64,000 bases of DNA, taken from Thiosymbion sp942492625 (GTDB lineage: Bacteria; Pseudomonadota; Gammaproteobacteria; Chromatiales; Chromatiaceae). How positions within the stretch are numbered: the first letter of the stretch is position 1; each line of letters starts with the position of its first letter. The notes under the pieces are model-generated. The model saw only the letters and a program-made list of their open reading frames with translations. It was not told the DNA's origin and ran no database searches. The stretch lies in contig CALOFM010000036.1 of the NCBI GenBank assembly GCA_942492625.1, positions 28,904 through 92,903 on the forward strand. Reading direction: 5' to 3'. Made by a program: the position numbers and the translations under genes. Below, piece after piece: positions 35,903 through 45,931 of the stretch.

Positions 35903-38168
35903 TCATGCAGGTGAGCCGGCCAGCGGCCGGAACCGTCGCAACCGCAGGCTGTTGGACACCACGAACAGGCTGGAGACGCTCATGGCAGCGGCTGCGAGCA
36001 TCGGGTTCAGGAGCCATCCCGTCAACGGGTAGAACAACCCTGCGGCCAGAGGGATCAGGGCAACGTTGTAAGCGTAGGCCCAAAAGAAGTTCAGGCGGAT
36101 AGTCTTGAGCGTTTGCCGAGCCAAGGCAATGGCGTTGGCGGCAGCGGTCAGCTCTGCGGACATGAGGATCACCTCTCCTGCCTCCACCGCGATGTCCGTG
36201 CCGGTGCCGATAGCGATACCGACATCCGCCTGTGCCAGGGCCGGAGCGTCGTTGATGCCGTCTCCGACGAATGCGACCCGCGCGCCGGCTTCCTGCAACC
36301 GCTTGACCTCCGCCGCCTTGGCGTCCGGAAGCACCTCGGCCACGACTCGGTCGATGCCCACCGCTCGGGCGACGGCCTCCGCCGTTCGGCGATTGTCGCC
36401 CGTCAGCATGATCGTTTTCAGGTCCAGGGCATACATGGCCGCCAGTGCCGCCTTGCTGCTCTCCTTGGGCGGGTCCTCGACGGAGACGAGTGCGACGAGC
36501 TTCCCGTCGACCGCGGAAAGCACGGGGGTCCCACCTTGCGTGGCCAAGCGCTCGATTCGCTCCAACGCGGCAGAGATGTCTATCCCCAGCTTCTCCATGA
36601 AGCGAGCGGAGCCGGCTGCGACCAGGGTCCCGCCGACAAGGGCCTGAATGCCGTAGCCGGGGATGGCCTTCACCTCTTGCGCGTTAGGGATGTCAAGTCC
36701 TCGGTCCGTCGCAGCCTGTACGATGGCGCCCGCGATCGGGTGCTCGCTGTAGCGCTCCACCGCCGCGACCAGCGCCAGGGCTTGATCCTCGGCAACTCCA
36801 AAGACCTCGAGCCTCGGTCAGTGCAGGCTTGCCCTGGGTGATGGTTCCCCGTCTTGTCGAGCACCAGGGTATCCACGCGCGCCAGGACCTCCAGCGCGGG
36901 TCCACGCCGGAACAGTGTCCTCATGGCGGCGCCGCGCCCGGTTGCCACCATAACGGCCGTCGGCGTAGCAAGGCCCATCGCACAGGGGCAAGCGATCAAC
37001 AGGACACTCACGGCGGCGACGAAGGCGAAGCTGAGCGCCGGATCCGGCCCGAACAGGAGCCAGCCCCCGAATGTGATCAAGGCTACGACCATGACAATGG
37101 GAACGAACACGGCGGCGATGCGATCGGCCAGCTGCTGAATCGGCGGTTTTCCGGCCTGCGCCTCCTCGACCATGCGAATGATCCGGGCCAGCACGGTGTC
37201 GGCCCTCACCGGCTTGCCCGATAACGGAAGGCCCCCGTCTGGTTGACCGTGCCCCCGACGACCTCGTCGCCGCCATGCTTGCCGACGGGGATTGGCTCGC
37301 CGCTGATCATGGACTCGTCCACGTAGCTGGAGCCGTCGACCAGAATGCCGTCCACCGGAATGCGCTCGCCGGGGCGGACCAGGACGATGTCTCCCGGCAC
37401 CATGGCCTCCACCGGGATTTCTATTTCACCATCGTCCCGAACGATCCTTGCTTCCTTCGGCTGCAGGCGCACCAGGTGGCGGATGGCTTCGGAGGTACGT
37501 CCCTTGGCGAGGGACTCCAGGTAGCGGCCGAGCAGGATCAGGGTCACGATGACCGCCGCGGCCTCGAAATAGATATTGGCCGTCCCTTTCGGAAACAGCC
37601 CCGGCAGAATCAGAACTAACAGAGAATAGAGATAGGCCGCCCCGCTGCCGATCATGACCAGGCTGTTCATTCCGGGCGCGAGATGGCGAAGCTCCGCCCA
37701 ACCTTGAACCAGGAAACGCCGCCCAGCCCACAGCAGCACCGGGGTAGCGAGCAGGAGCTCCAGCCAGTGCCAGACGGGCATCGGCAACAGGCTGTTCATC
37801 AGGGTTTCGGCGCCCGGAAGAAATAGGGGGAGAAACATGGGCGTCATGCTGATCAAGACCAGCGGCGCAGTCAGGACTGCGGCGAGCATGAGGTCCCGTT
37901 TCAGCAGTGCGAGCGCTCTTTCCTGGCGCTCCTTTCCTGCATCGGGCGCCTCCTCTCCTACCTCAGCCTCATACCCGGCTTCGCCGATAGCTTGAGCGAT
38001 GCGCTCTCGGCTGAGCGTATCCGGGAGATACTCCACCCTGGCGGACTCGGTGCTCAGGTCGACCGTCGCTTTGATCACGCCGGGAAGGGCCTCGATGGCC
38101 CGCTCCACCCTCGCCACGCACGAGGCGCAGGTCATTCCACCGACGCCGATGCGCAGCTGCCGAGTCAT
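35903..38168 (-). CDS. copA: Copper-exporting P1B-type ATPase CopA (three frameshifts)
   Basis: Heavy-metal ATPase. N-terminal HMA domain with GMTCASCVARVERA, membrane segments, phosphatase motif SGEPIPVGK, CPC in the sixth membrane helix (LIACPCAMGLATPTAVM), phosphorylation site DKTG, HP motif SEHPIAGAIV, hinge GDGINDAPALAQADVGIAI. The reading frame breaks at about 37207 (RYRAS/RADTVL), about 36848 (one extra base in the DKTG codons: TITQGKPALTE is in the other frame) and about 36811. Residues either side of each break match the family without loss, so one-base errors are likely. It exports Cu(I) to the periplasm; the CopZ-like gene is upstream in the same direction. Confidence 0.85.
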
Positions 38169-38223
38169 TTCGGACGATTCCCCGGGTCCAGCATTGGGAT
38201 TCCGTGCTGGAGGACTTCGTTGC

Positions 38224-38427
38224 TCATGCCTTCAAGCTGGCCTGGTAGCCCGCTTGCTTGACCGCCGCAATCAGCTCCTCGGTCGACGCATTACCCTCGA
38301 CCAGGGCATTTCCGGGATCGAGCGCCACCTTCGGTGTTCCTTCGACGCCGTTCACCGCGGACAATGCCTCGGTGACGGCCTTCACGCAATGCATCCAGGT
38401 CATGCCATCGATGTTCAACCTAATCAT
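38224..38427 (-). CDS. CopZ-like HMA-domain protein with altered metal motif
   Basis: 67-residue HMA-fold protein from ATG 38427 (MIRLNIDGMTWMHCVKAVTE). The usual Cu(I) motif M-x-C-x-x-C reads MTWMHC: the first Cys is Trp and only one Cys is left. The rest of the ferredoxin-like fold (VALDPGNALVEGNASTEELIAAVKQAGY) is normal. It lies 55 bases upstream of copA. Because CopZ binds copper with both Cys, this copy may be defective, bind differently, or reflect a base error (TGC/TGT to TGG). Confidence 0.8.
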   Translation of the reverse strand: MIRLNIDGMTWMHCVKAVTEALSAVNGVEGTPKVALDPGNALVEGNASTEELIAAVKQAGYQASLKA

Positions 38428-38622
38428 GTTCGTCTCCGTTTTGGTGCCAACCCTCAGCCCAACTCTCGAAACCCACGCCGACAGGCTCAATGAACGGGTC
38501 GGCGGTTTGTCGCAGCATGTCGACGTCCGTGCTCCCGCGTTCTCCCTGCCGGTGAGGTCCAGGCTCCGGGACCAACCAGACCTGAATCCGGCCCCGCGGC
38601 CCGCAGCGGATGGTTTGTGTCG

Positions 38623-38886
38623 TCAAGGATCTTGTTGCTTCCGGCCCAGACCGAGGGCATTCAGAAGCCGGTCGGCCGGCAGGTAGCCAGGCTGGAGGCT
38701 GCCGTCCGGCATCGCGATGGCCGGGGTGCCGTTGACGCGGAGCTCGATGCCCAACTCGTAGCCTGCCTTGACCACTACGATCCCCTCAACCGGCGTCGGC
38801 GCGATTTCGCTAAACAGCTGCGGAAACCGCTTACTCAGATGCCCGGTGACCGCGTCTTGCGACCCGGTCCCACCGGTGCGAACCAT
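38623..38886 (-). pseudogene. DsbC remnant lacking the thioredoxin active site
   Basis: The left half reads HLSKRFPQLFSEIAPTPVEG, like the DsbC dimerisation domain. It then runs directly into AGYELGIELRVNGTPAIAMP and GSLQPGYLPADRLLNALG, the C-terminal end of the DsbC catalytic domain (cis-Pro in NGTPAI). Some 130-150 residues that should contain the rest of the N-domain, the linker and the CxxC redox centre are missing, without a frameshift. No signal peptide is readable before ATG 38886. Probably non-functional, or a joined assembly gap. Sits in the copper/thiol island. Confidence 0.7.
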
Positions 38887-38945
38887 ATGGTCGGAAGCGA
38901 ACGAGCGCCCACTCCTCCGCGAAGGCGGATTACTCCGCCCGTTGC

Positions 38946-39311
38946 TCAACTCGAGCTGCGGACGACGGGGGGTGGTGTCAAAGGCGCGAAGAAATGAGAA
39001 GCGTAACTGCGGCGCACGAACCGCGCGTACGTTGGCGGCAACGGGGAATAGGCGGGAATCTCAGGGAACGGCAGGAAAGACAGCGCAGAGGCGTGGGCAG
39101 CGGGACAATAGGCTTCGTTGCACGACTGTTGCTCGCTGGTCTCCGAATTCCCGTCACAGCAGCCGTGAGTGGCTAACGTACCGTTCTTCGTTGTCGCTAC
39201 ATAACATCGGTCTCCGCTTTCTTGACCGGCGATTACAGGCCGTGGTCCGGATGCCAAGAGCAGGACCAGCAGCAGGTTCAGCGACGATCGCGATCCTCGG
39301 CGTCGATTCAC
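38946..39311 (-). CDS. Small Cys-rich exported protein of the copper island
   Basis: About 121 residues from GTG 39311 (GTG 39335 would add eight). Hydrophobic N-terminus (LNLLLVLLLASGPRPVIA), then a Cys cluster (RCYVATTKNGTLATHGCCDG ... QSCNEAYCPAAHASAL), then a tail ending FFAPLTPPPV. Small proteins with this plan (signal, CC/CxxC/H cluster, terminal aromatic-Pro tail) are often found beside heavy-metal efflux genes. A metal-related role is inferred from the layout and neighbourhood only. Confidence 0.6.
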   Translation of the reverse strand: MNRRRGSRSSLNLLLVLLLASGPRPVIAGQESGDRCYVATTKNGTLATHGCCDGNSETSEQQSCNEAYCPAAHASALSFLPFPEIPAYSPLPPTYARFVRRSYASHFFAPLTPPPVVRSSS

Positions 39312-39334
39312 AGGATAATCGTCCCAGTAGTCCA

Positions 39335-39367
39335 CGCAATTTCAGCGCAATTTCAGCGCAATTTCAG
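39335..39367. repeat. Three tandem copies of an 11-bp unit
   Basis: cgcaatttcag repeated three times without mismatch, directly upstream of the small Cys-rich exported gene (minus strand). The 11-bp period equals about one helical turn, which would place repeats on the same DNA face, as in operator arrays or iterons. Function unknown. Confidence 0.7.
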
Positions 39368-39549
39368 AGAATGCAGACAAAAACAGCACTATCGAAGTTC
39401 CAACTCAATCGTTTTCTCCCGTGGATTCACAGGTACATTCCGCTTGTCGTTGCCTGTTGGTGCAACGGCAGATCATGCGAGAGGCCGAGGCACTGCGCGG
39501 AACGGTGAGCCGTCCATTTGTCGTGAAATGCAAATCGTCGCCTGGGACG

Positions 39550-41246
39550 ATGCCACAGAATCGATGGCAACCGATCTGCGGGACGGAACGTCAATCCGGT
39601 GCTCGTCCTGCTGTTCTGTTTCGCTACGGGCAACGCCTCGGCGGCCGACATGGGTCCGCGCCATCATGCCGAGGGACATTCGATGCCGCCACCGGCGCCT
39701 ATTTGGTCGTCAAAGGCGACGACCTATACGAGATCGCCGAGCGCTTTGGCGTCACGGTAGACGAGCTGAAGGCGGCCAACCAGCTTGCCACGGACACGAT
39801 CGAGATCGGTCAGAACCTGGTCGTGGTAGCCGGCGCTGCCGGGGGTGACGCGGCAGCGGCTTTTGCAACCGCAGATGCGGAATTTCCCAGCCCCGAGCGC
39901 AAAGCCTATTTCGGCGAACAGCACGTCTACACCAGCTGGTCCGTGGATGCTTGGCTGTTCGGCAATCACGTCACTGGACCCGCCGACGCGCTCAAGTACG
40001 CGAAGGGCGCCAAGGTTCCCGAGATGCCGTTCTCCGCACTCGATTCCTGGCACCCGGAGGACCTGTGGAAATGGATGGACACCCAGCGCGAGGCGGGTAA
40101 CGAACTGCTCGCCATCTCGCACAACGCGAACTTGTCCGACGGCTGGATGTACCCGATAGACGTCGACAGCCTGGGCCGCCCGATCGACGCTGCCTGGGCG
40201 GCCTCCCGCGACCGCAACGAGCGCCTGGTCGAGATCAAGCAGATCAAAGGCCAGCCCGAGACCCACCCACTGCTCTCGCCCAACGACGAATCGGCCAACT
40301 ACGAGATCATGAGTTTTCTCATCGGTATGCCCGAGATGCGATGTACCGCAAGGAGACCTTCGGCACCAACGGTCCGCGCATCAAGGTTCGTCTGTTTGGC
40401 GGCTGGGATTACGACGCGGCCATGCCGAACGACCAGGGCTGGGTCAAGGCGGCTTATACGCAGGGCGTGCCCATGGGGGGCGACTTGCCGCCCGCGAAGG
40501 ACTAGGCACCAAGTTTTGTCGTTTAGGCAATGAAGGACCCGACCTCGGGCAAACTCGACCGGGTCGAGATCGTCAAGGGCTGGACCCAGAACGGCCAGAG
40601 CTTCGAGAAGACCTACGACCTGGCCTGGTCGGACGACCGGCAAGTGGACAGTCGGACCGGCCGCGTCGAGCCGGTACAGGGCACCGTGGATCGCGACAAG
40701 GCAACCTACACCAACAGTGTCGGCGTGGTCGAGTTGAAGACAGAGTGGACCGATCCGGATTTCGACCCCACGTAGCACGCGTTCTATTACGCGCGGGTAC
40801 TCGAGATCCCGACGCCGCGCTGGAGCACCATCCAAGCAAAGCAGATCGGTATCGACATACCGGACACCGTCCCCGCCACCGTGCAGGAGCGGGCCTGGAG
40901 CTCACCCATCTGGTATACCCCAAGCACCGAGGCACGCAAAAACGCCAAGCCGGGCATGACGGTTGCCGATCTGACCGGCAAGGGCGCCAAGCAAGTGACT
41001 GGGCAGGAGTTGAAGGATCTGCTGGTCGGGAAGGCCTACTGGATGAGCAACACGGTCACCGGCGAGATGTTCAAGACCCAGTACGACACCGATGGCAATG
41101 CGATCGCTAAGTACATCGGGGAGCGTTCGATGCTGCCCGGTGCGACCGGCGAGCTCGACACGGATGCATACTAAATCGTGCCGACGCCGTATTCGATCAA
41201 GGGCGGCAAGATCGTCACCGTGGTCGGCAATACACCGTTCGAGTGA
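39550..41246 (+). pseudogene. LysM-leader DUF3604 protein, decayed
   Basis: Signal (PVLVLLFCFATGNASAA), then the shared leader MGPRHHAEG and LysM (YLVVKGDDLYEIAERFGVTV), then DUF3604 (KAYFGEQHVYTSWSVDAWLF ... FSALDSWHPEDLWKWMDTQR ... ETFGTNGPRIKVRLFGGWDY ... ERAWSSPIWYTPS). Damage: a one-base loss near 39675 between leader and LysM; about 150 residues absent after KGAKV; another internal loss near 40338; in-frame TAG at 40503, 40524 (a Trp position) and 40773, TAA at 41172. The putative metal-binding Asp/His region is gone. DUF3604 is a PHP-like hydrolase-type family of unknown substrate, usually exported. Confidence 0.75.
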
Positions 41247-41248
41247 TG

Positions 41249-41539
41249 AAGGCGAGACCCGGTGCCTGGCAGGGCCCGGTCGAGTCCGGTCTGGGCTGGC
41301 ACCTGGTGTTCGTCGACTCCCTGGAGCCCGGTCGTGTGCCAGATTTCTCCGAGGTCGAACCCGAGGTGAAGAATGCCTGGCCGGCCGAGCAAAAGGATAT
41401 CGCATGACGCACGGCGTACGACGAAATGCGGGCCAAATACACCGCGCTACTGCCGGTGGCTCCTGAGGATGACACGCCGATTGCGGCAGAACAAACCACC
41501 GCGCCGGCCACCACCGAGGCGAGCAACAGCAAGCTGTGA
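41249..41539 (+). pseudogene. PpiC-type peptidyl-prolyl isomerase, C-terminal remnant
   Basis: The readable part is the end of a parvulin domain: GPVESGLGWHLVFVDSLEPG, RVPDFSEVEPEVKNAW, then AYDEMRAKYTALLPV. An in-frame TGA at 41405 replaces what is normally Trp in this family. The N-terminal part is missing because the preceding DNA belongs to the DUF3604 remnant. DUF3604, PpiC and HupE genes are frequent neighbours in proteobacteria, so the trio is an old cluster in decay. Confidence 0.65.
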
Positions 41540-42231
41540 GACCGTTAAACAGGTACGGTACCCGACTGGGTGCACTGTCCTTGCTGTTGACTGCCCAATG
41601 GCTGTTGTTGGCGCCGACGTGGGCCCATGAATCCCGACCAGCCTATCTGGAAATCAAAGAGACCGCACCAAACCAATTCAGTGTGCTGTGGCGTACGCCC
41701 GTGCTGAGCGGGAATCGCCTGTTGGTCGCCTTGAAACTGCCTGATGGCTGGATGCTGCTGAAAACGGTTACTGCCTTCACCGTCGCGCACAGCATCACGC
41801 TGGCGCTTGCGACGCTGGGAGTTGTGCAACCAGCCAGACCTCCCGTCGAAGTTGCCATTGCGCTGTTAATCCTGTTTCTTGCGCCGGAGATTCTGCGCAA
41901 CCAGCGCGGTGAGATGAGCTTCACGCTCCAGCATCCCTGGATCGTCGCCTTCGTCTTCGGATTGTTGCATGGTTTCGGCTTTTCCAGTGTGCTGATTGAC
42001 GCCGGTCTGCCACGTAGCGAGCTGCCTTTAGCGCTGCTCAGCTTCAACGTTGGTGTTGAGATCGGCCAGCTCGCTTTCGTATCGCTGTTACTTGTGATCT
42101 GGGCTTCATTCAGGAATCTGCATATCGACTGGCCGCGCTGGTCAAGGCAGGTGCCGGCTTACCTCGTCGGCACACTCGGTGCATTCTGGACCGTGCGCGG
42201 GCTTGTGCTGATCTTTCGGGCGGTATCCTAG
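41536..42231 (+). pseudogene. HupE/UreJ-type membrane protein with internal deletion
   Basis: 231 residues from GTG 41536, which overlaps the PpiC stop (GTGA). Start: signal-like segment and SRPAYLEIKETAPNQFSVLW, the N-terminal periplasmic domain of HupE/UreJ_2 proteins. After LVALKLPDGW the sequence jumps to LLKTVTAFTVAHSITLALA and GLLHGFGFSSVLIDAGLP, the C-terminal membrane domain. The expected rest of the periplasmic domain and first membrane helices (about 120-150 residues) are absent, with frame kept. The family may transport metal or act as an accessory membrane protein; this copy is unlikely to be normal. Confidence 0.7.
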
Positions 42232-42418
42232 GCGCCTCTCTTGGGTCGAGATTTGTCTTGGGTCGAGAATTGGGTGGAAAAGGAAGATCGGATCCCGCCG
42301 GGAAGCGGGATCCGTAGAGCTGTCAACGAACCCGACATCCTAACCAGACGGGTCCCGGCAATGGTCCAACGTGCCGGCTATGTCCATGCGGGCTGGGCAT
42401 TGCCCACACCAGGTGAGA

Positions 42419-42685
<267 letters not shown>

Positions 42686-42827
42686 AGGTCGTCTCCAAGA
42701 AAAATGAACTGTGCTTACAATTCGGATCGCCGCTCTTGGTTCACAAATTTTGGCCATGTGCATCGCGAAACCGAGACGTCAGCGGACGATTAGTTTAACC
42801 CGATGCCCATCGCGTAGGAACAGGAAT

Positions 42828-44285
42828 TCAAAGCTCCGGCGCGTCGTAATAGGTCAGGTCGAGCCAGCCGGCGGCGTCGCCACGCTCGCTGAGTTTCCAA
42901 TCGTTGAGCCAGTCGTAGACGGGCCAGTAGTATTCGCTGTTACGCAGGATGGCGTATCTTTCCCGGAAGCGCCGCCAGGCGTCGTCTGTTTCTACGGCAG
43001 CGAGGTCGCGCAAAAAGTCCGGCGCTTGGGCCAGGTCGAGATCCACAAACAGATTCGGAAAGCCGTTTACCAGCGTCGGATAGACACTCATGGTGTCTTC
43101 GTTCGGCAGCGCCTGACCGTTCTGAAACAGAAGCGTCCATTGGGAGGCATAGACCCGGTTGGCCACCAGCGAGTAGATGCGCTGCTCGCCGCGATGGTTC
43201 AGACGCAGCACCGTGAGCCAGGCGTTACCGCGGTCGCCTGGATCGGCGCCATCGCCGTCCCAGATGGCGTCCAGCGACCAGCCGTCCGGTGCCAGGCGGG
43301 CCTTGGTCTCGGCGAAGGCATTCAAGTAGGCGCCGGTGCCGAGCACCGAGCGGTCCATCAGCGCCGCCGCGTTGTCCAAGCCGAGCAGCGGCTCCTGCAC
43401 CGAGGGATCATGAGCCGGATCGAGGAAAAACACCCAAAACCGATCCTTGACCGCGTAGGTGGCGATCTGCCCGTTGCATACCGGACCATAGGTGACGCCG
43501 CCGACCATCACCTCGGCGTTTTCCAGGATGAAACGATAGCGCGACTCCGCCGGAATAGCCGCAAATTGGCGAAACGGATTCTCTATGCCGTAGGGCGGGT
43601 CCAGTTCGGACGCGGGGTCCCAGCCGGTGCCGCTGTCGATGGCGAAGAGCCGCGTCAGGTGGGGAATGTCATCGGGAGCGAGGCGCAAAATGAAATGATT
43701 CTTCTGCACCGGCAGCCCGAAGGGCATCCCCGTCGCCGGGTGTTGCTCCAATTGTGCCGCCAGTGCCGCCGGCGTCGCCGCGCAACGGGCCTTGTAGCGG
43801 TCCGGGCGCAGCCCGTGGAGCGCGCCGCGGCTGAAGCCGGGTGCGTTGTGGCGCATGCCCGCAGCGACCATTTGGTACAGCAGCGAGGCATCGAGGTTTT
43901 CTTGCGACGCGCCGCCGCGGGCAAGAATCGAATAAAAGCCGCGTCGGCGCCAGGCCTGGGTGCTATCAGCGGCCCCCAAGTCAGTACGCGGGTAATCGCT
44001 GAAGTGGGCCGAGTAGGGATTGAGCGCGAAGCCGCCGCGATCGACCCCGCGAAACGAGTCCAGCTTCAGTTTACAGGGCGAGCCCAGACAACCGTGACAG
44101 GCAATGCAGCGGCGGTTGAAGATCGGTTGTATTGACGCGGCATAGTCCGGAGCCGCACCCCCGGCGGCCGAAGGTAACCCATCGTCGGAGGCCGCGGTCG
44201 CAGACACGCCTGCCAGCGCCCACAACAGGAGCCTCAACAACCGCCGAGCGCAGCGCCGCGCACGCCTGTGCAACAGCTTGGTCAT
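42828..44285 (-). CDS. Fatty acid cis/trans isomerase-like cytochrome c
   Basis: 485 residues from ATG 44285. Arg-rich N-terminus and signal (LLRLLLWALAGVSATAA), then a single heme-c site in IFNRRCIACHGCLGSPCKLKL, as in Cti proteins, which convert cis to trans unsaturated fatty acids in the membrane under solvent or heat stress. Further family-like stretches: STQAWRRRGFYSIL, NAEVMVGGVTYGPVCNGQIA, RFWVFFLDPAHDPSV, NEDTMSVYPTLVNGFPN. It is shorter than the about 750-residue Cti of Pseudomonas, so a subfamily or partly shortened form. Periplasmic. The frame is clean. Confidence 0.75.
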   Translation of the reverse strand: MTKLLHRRARRCARRLLRLLLWALAGVSATAASDDGLPSAAGGAAPDYAASIQPIFNRRCIACHGCLGSPCKLKLDSFRGVDRGGFALNPYSAHFSDYPRTDLGAADSTQAWRRRGFYSILARGGASQENLDASLLYQMVAAGMRHNAPGFSRGALHGLRPDRYKARCAATPAALAAQLEQHPATGMPFGLPVQKNHFILRLAPDDIPHLTRLFAIDSGTGWDPASELDPPYGIENPFRQFAAIPAESRYRFILENAEVMVGGVTYGPVCNGQIATYAVKDRFWVFFLDPAHDPSVQEPLLGLDNAAALMDRSVLGTGAYLNAFAETKARLAPDGWSLDAIWDGDGADPGDRGNAWLTVLRLNHRGEQRIYSLVANRVYASQWTLLFQNGQALPNEDTMSVYPTLVNGFPNLFVDLDLAQAPDFLRDLAAVETDDAWRRFRERYAILRNSEYYWPVYDWLNDWKLSERGDAAGWLDLTYYDAPEL

Positions 44286-44579
44286 CAGAACCTCAAATCC
44301 CCGCGGAGTATGGGCGAGTTGGCACCCTGCTGCATGCCAGACCGCCTTTGAGAAGAGCTCATAGCGCCTGCTTTTGAGCAACGGCAGCTTATACCGGATT
44401 TCGGCAATCGCCAATTTCACAAGGCTCGCGCACCTTGTGCCAGGGCCGACTGGTCAACCGCCATGCCCAGCCAAGGTTGCACCCCGGGCCGAGCGCCGTA
44501 CCATCGACAGTACGATCGTCGTCACCACCGGCAACTGCGCCCTGCGCCTCCAAAGGTCCCTGCTCAAGTTCCCGGGCGA

Positions 44580-45668
44580 CTATTCGATAGATTGATCCTG
44601 GGCTCGCTTCCGAGTACGCCATTGCCTCGGGCTGAGATTTGCCCAACTACGGAACGCTCGGGAAAAAGTAGTTGCATCCGCATAATGCAACGCCGCTCCA
44701 ATTTCCGTTACGGAAAGTGCGGTGTTCTGAAGAAGCTGCTGTGCCAGCTCGAATCGCGTTTTATTTATTAGCTGCTGCACATTGGTCCCCTCTTGCTCTA
44801 AGCGTCGCCGAAGCGTCCGCTCATGAATCGCGAATAGGCGAGCCATCGAATCCGCCGTCGCCGTCCCGCTCAGGACCATCTGATGCAGCACGAGCCCCAT
44901 CTGTTCGCCAAAACTCAGCGAAAGCTTGGCTTCCTCTCTCCGAATCGCTTCGGCGAGGACGCCGTGGAGAGTCGCATCGGCGTCCTCAATGGGCTTGGCA
45001 AGCCAAGAGGAGGCAAACAGGATCCCGGATACGTCGGCGTCGAACAGAACGCGAGATCCGAACAATCGGCGGTGGGGCGCGGTGCTGGTCGGTCGGCAAT
45101 ACGAAAACTGAACGCGGATCGGATGCCAGGATGAGCCACAGAGCTCCCGCATTATCTGGTACCCGATCATGATCGCAGCGTCGTAGATGTGCTCGGTCGC
45201 CGGCGTGCCATGGCGATAGATCGAATACCCGAGCATGACGCAAGTGGGGTCATACGAGAGCAATACAGGGGCTGCCCCCGTGTCGTGCAGGTGGAGATGC
45301 AGCAGCATGCTGCGCAATCCGTCACCAACCGTGGGGGAATTGCGCATTAAACAGCCGATACGGCCCAGCCCGCTCAGGTCGAAGCGCCCGCCGACCAGCA
45401 ACCCGAAATGGCTGCAGCTTGTAAGGTCTGCGCAAGATTCCAACAGCCGTCCGACAGCGTCAAACCCGAGGCGTTGATCGGGATCCTGAAAAACCCCGAG
45501 GTCGACACCGGCCTTGGAAAACGCGCGCTGGGGTGTGATTCCAAATTCGGTCAACAGGGCCGGGATCGCAAGGATTGGCCCGATCCGAACGTCGCCGGTG
45601 CTTTTGGCGACCAGCGCGTGGCACGCATCTGATCTTAAGCCTGAGGCTTTCGCTTTGACTTTCTTCAT
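44580..45668 (-). CDS. AraC-family regulator (OruR/MmsR-like)
   Basis: 362 residues from ATG 45668. N-terminal Arabinose_bd/AraC_N ligand domain (GPILAIPALLTEFGITPQ ... LTSCSHFGLLVGGRFDLSGLG, MLLHLHLHDTGAAPVL) and C-terminal AraC HTH pair (MARLFAIHERTLRRRLEQEG, VTEIGAALHYADATTFSRAF). Divergent from the LysM-sulfatase gene across 263 bases, so a candidate activator of it. A truncated paralogue of the N-terminal domain lies at 55253-55822. Confidence 0.88.
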   Translation of the reverse strand: MKKVKAKASGLRSDACHALVAKSTGDVRIGPILAIPALLTEFGITPQRAFSKAGVDLGVFQDPDQRLGFDAVGRLLESCADLTSCSHFGLLVGGRFDLSGLGRIGCLMRNSPTVGDGLRSMLLHLHLHDTGAAPVLLSYDPTCVMLGYSIYRHGTPATEHIYDAAIMIGYQIMRELCGSSWHPIRVQFSYCRPTSTAPHRRLFGSRVLFDADVSGILFASSWLAKPIEDADATLHGVLAEAIRREEAKLSLSFGEQMGLVLHQMVLSGTATADSMARLFAIHERTLRRRLEQEGTNVQQLINKTRFELAQQLLQNTALSVTEIGAALHYADATTFSRAFRSWANLSPRQWRTRKRAQDQSIE

Positions 45669-45931
45669 GTTTTTTCCGCGTGCCACAAGGGCTGGTCTCA
45701 CGTGTCCGAAATTGCAAGGTATGTTGGATCTCATTGGCGGACAATTTCAAGAGATCGCGCGTTGGGCGTCTTTTTACCCAGCCGCGATGGGGTCGTGGAT
45801 TGTTGGATCGGCGCTGCCCGCCTCGGTCGTCGTGGGGCGTCGTTCAACAAGAACACGAGGGCAAAATCACATGGGAGGGGCAAGTTTTGCACCACAACTT
45901 CTTAAGCGCCACGAGAGACGGGAAGAGATTC

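Noticed and set aside
40341..41407. Stop-codon recoding (TAG or TGA read as an amino acid).
   Set aside because: Mixed TAG, TAA and TGA in one locus that also has deletions and a frameshift; other genes use these codons as normal stops. Decay explains it better.
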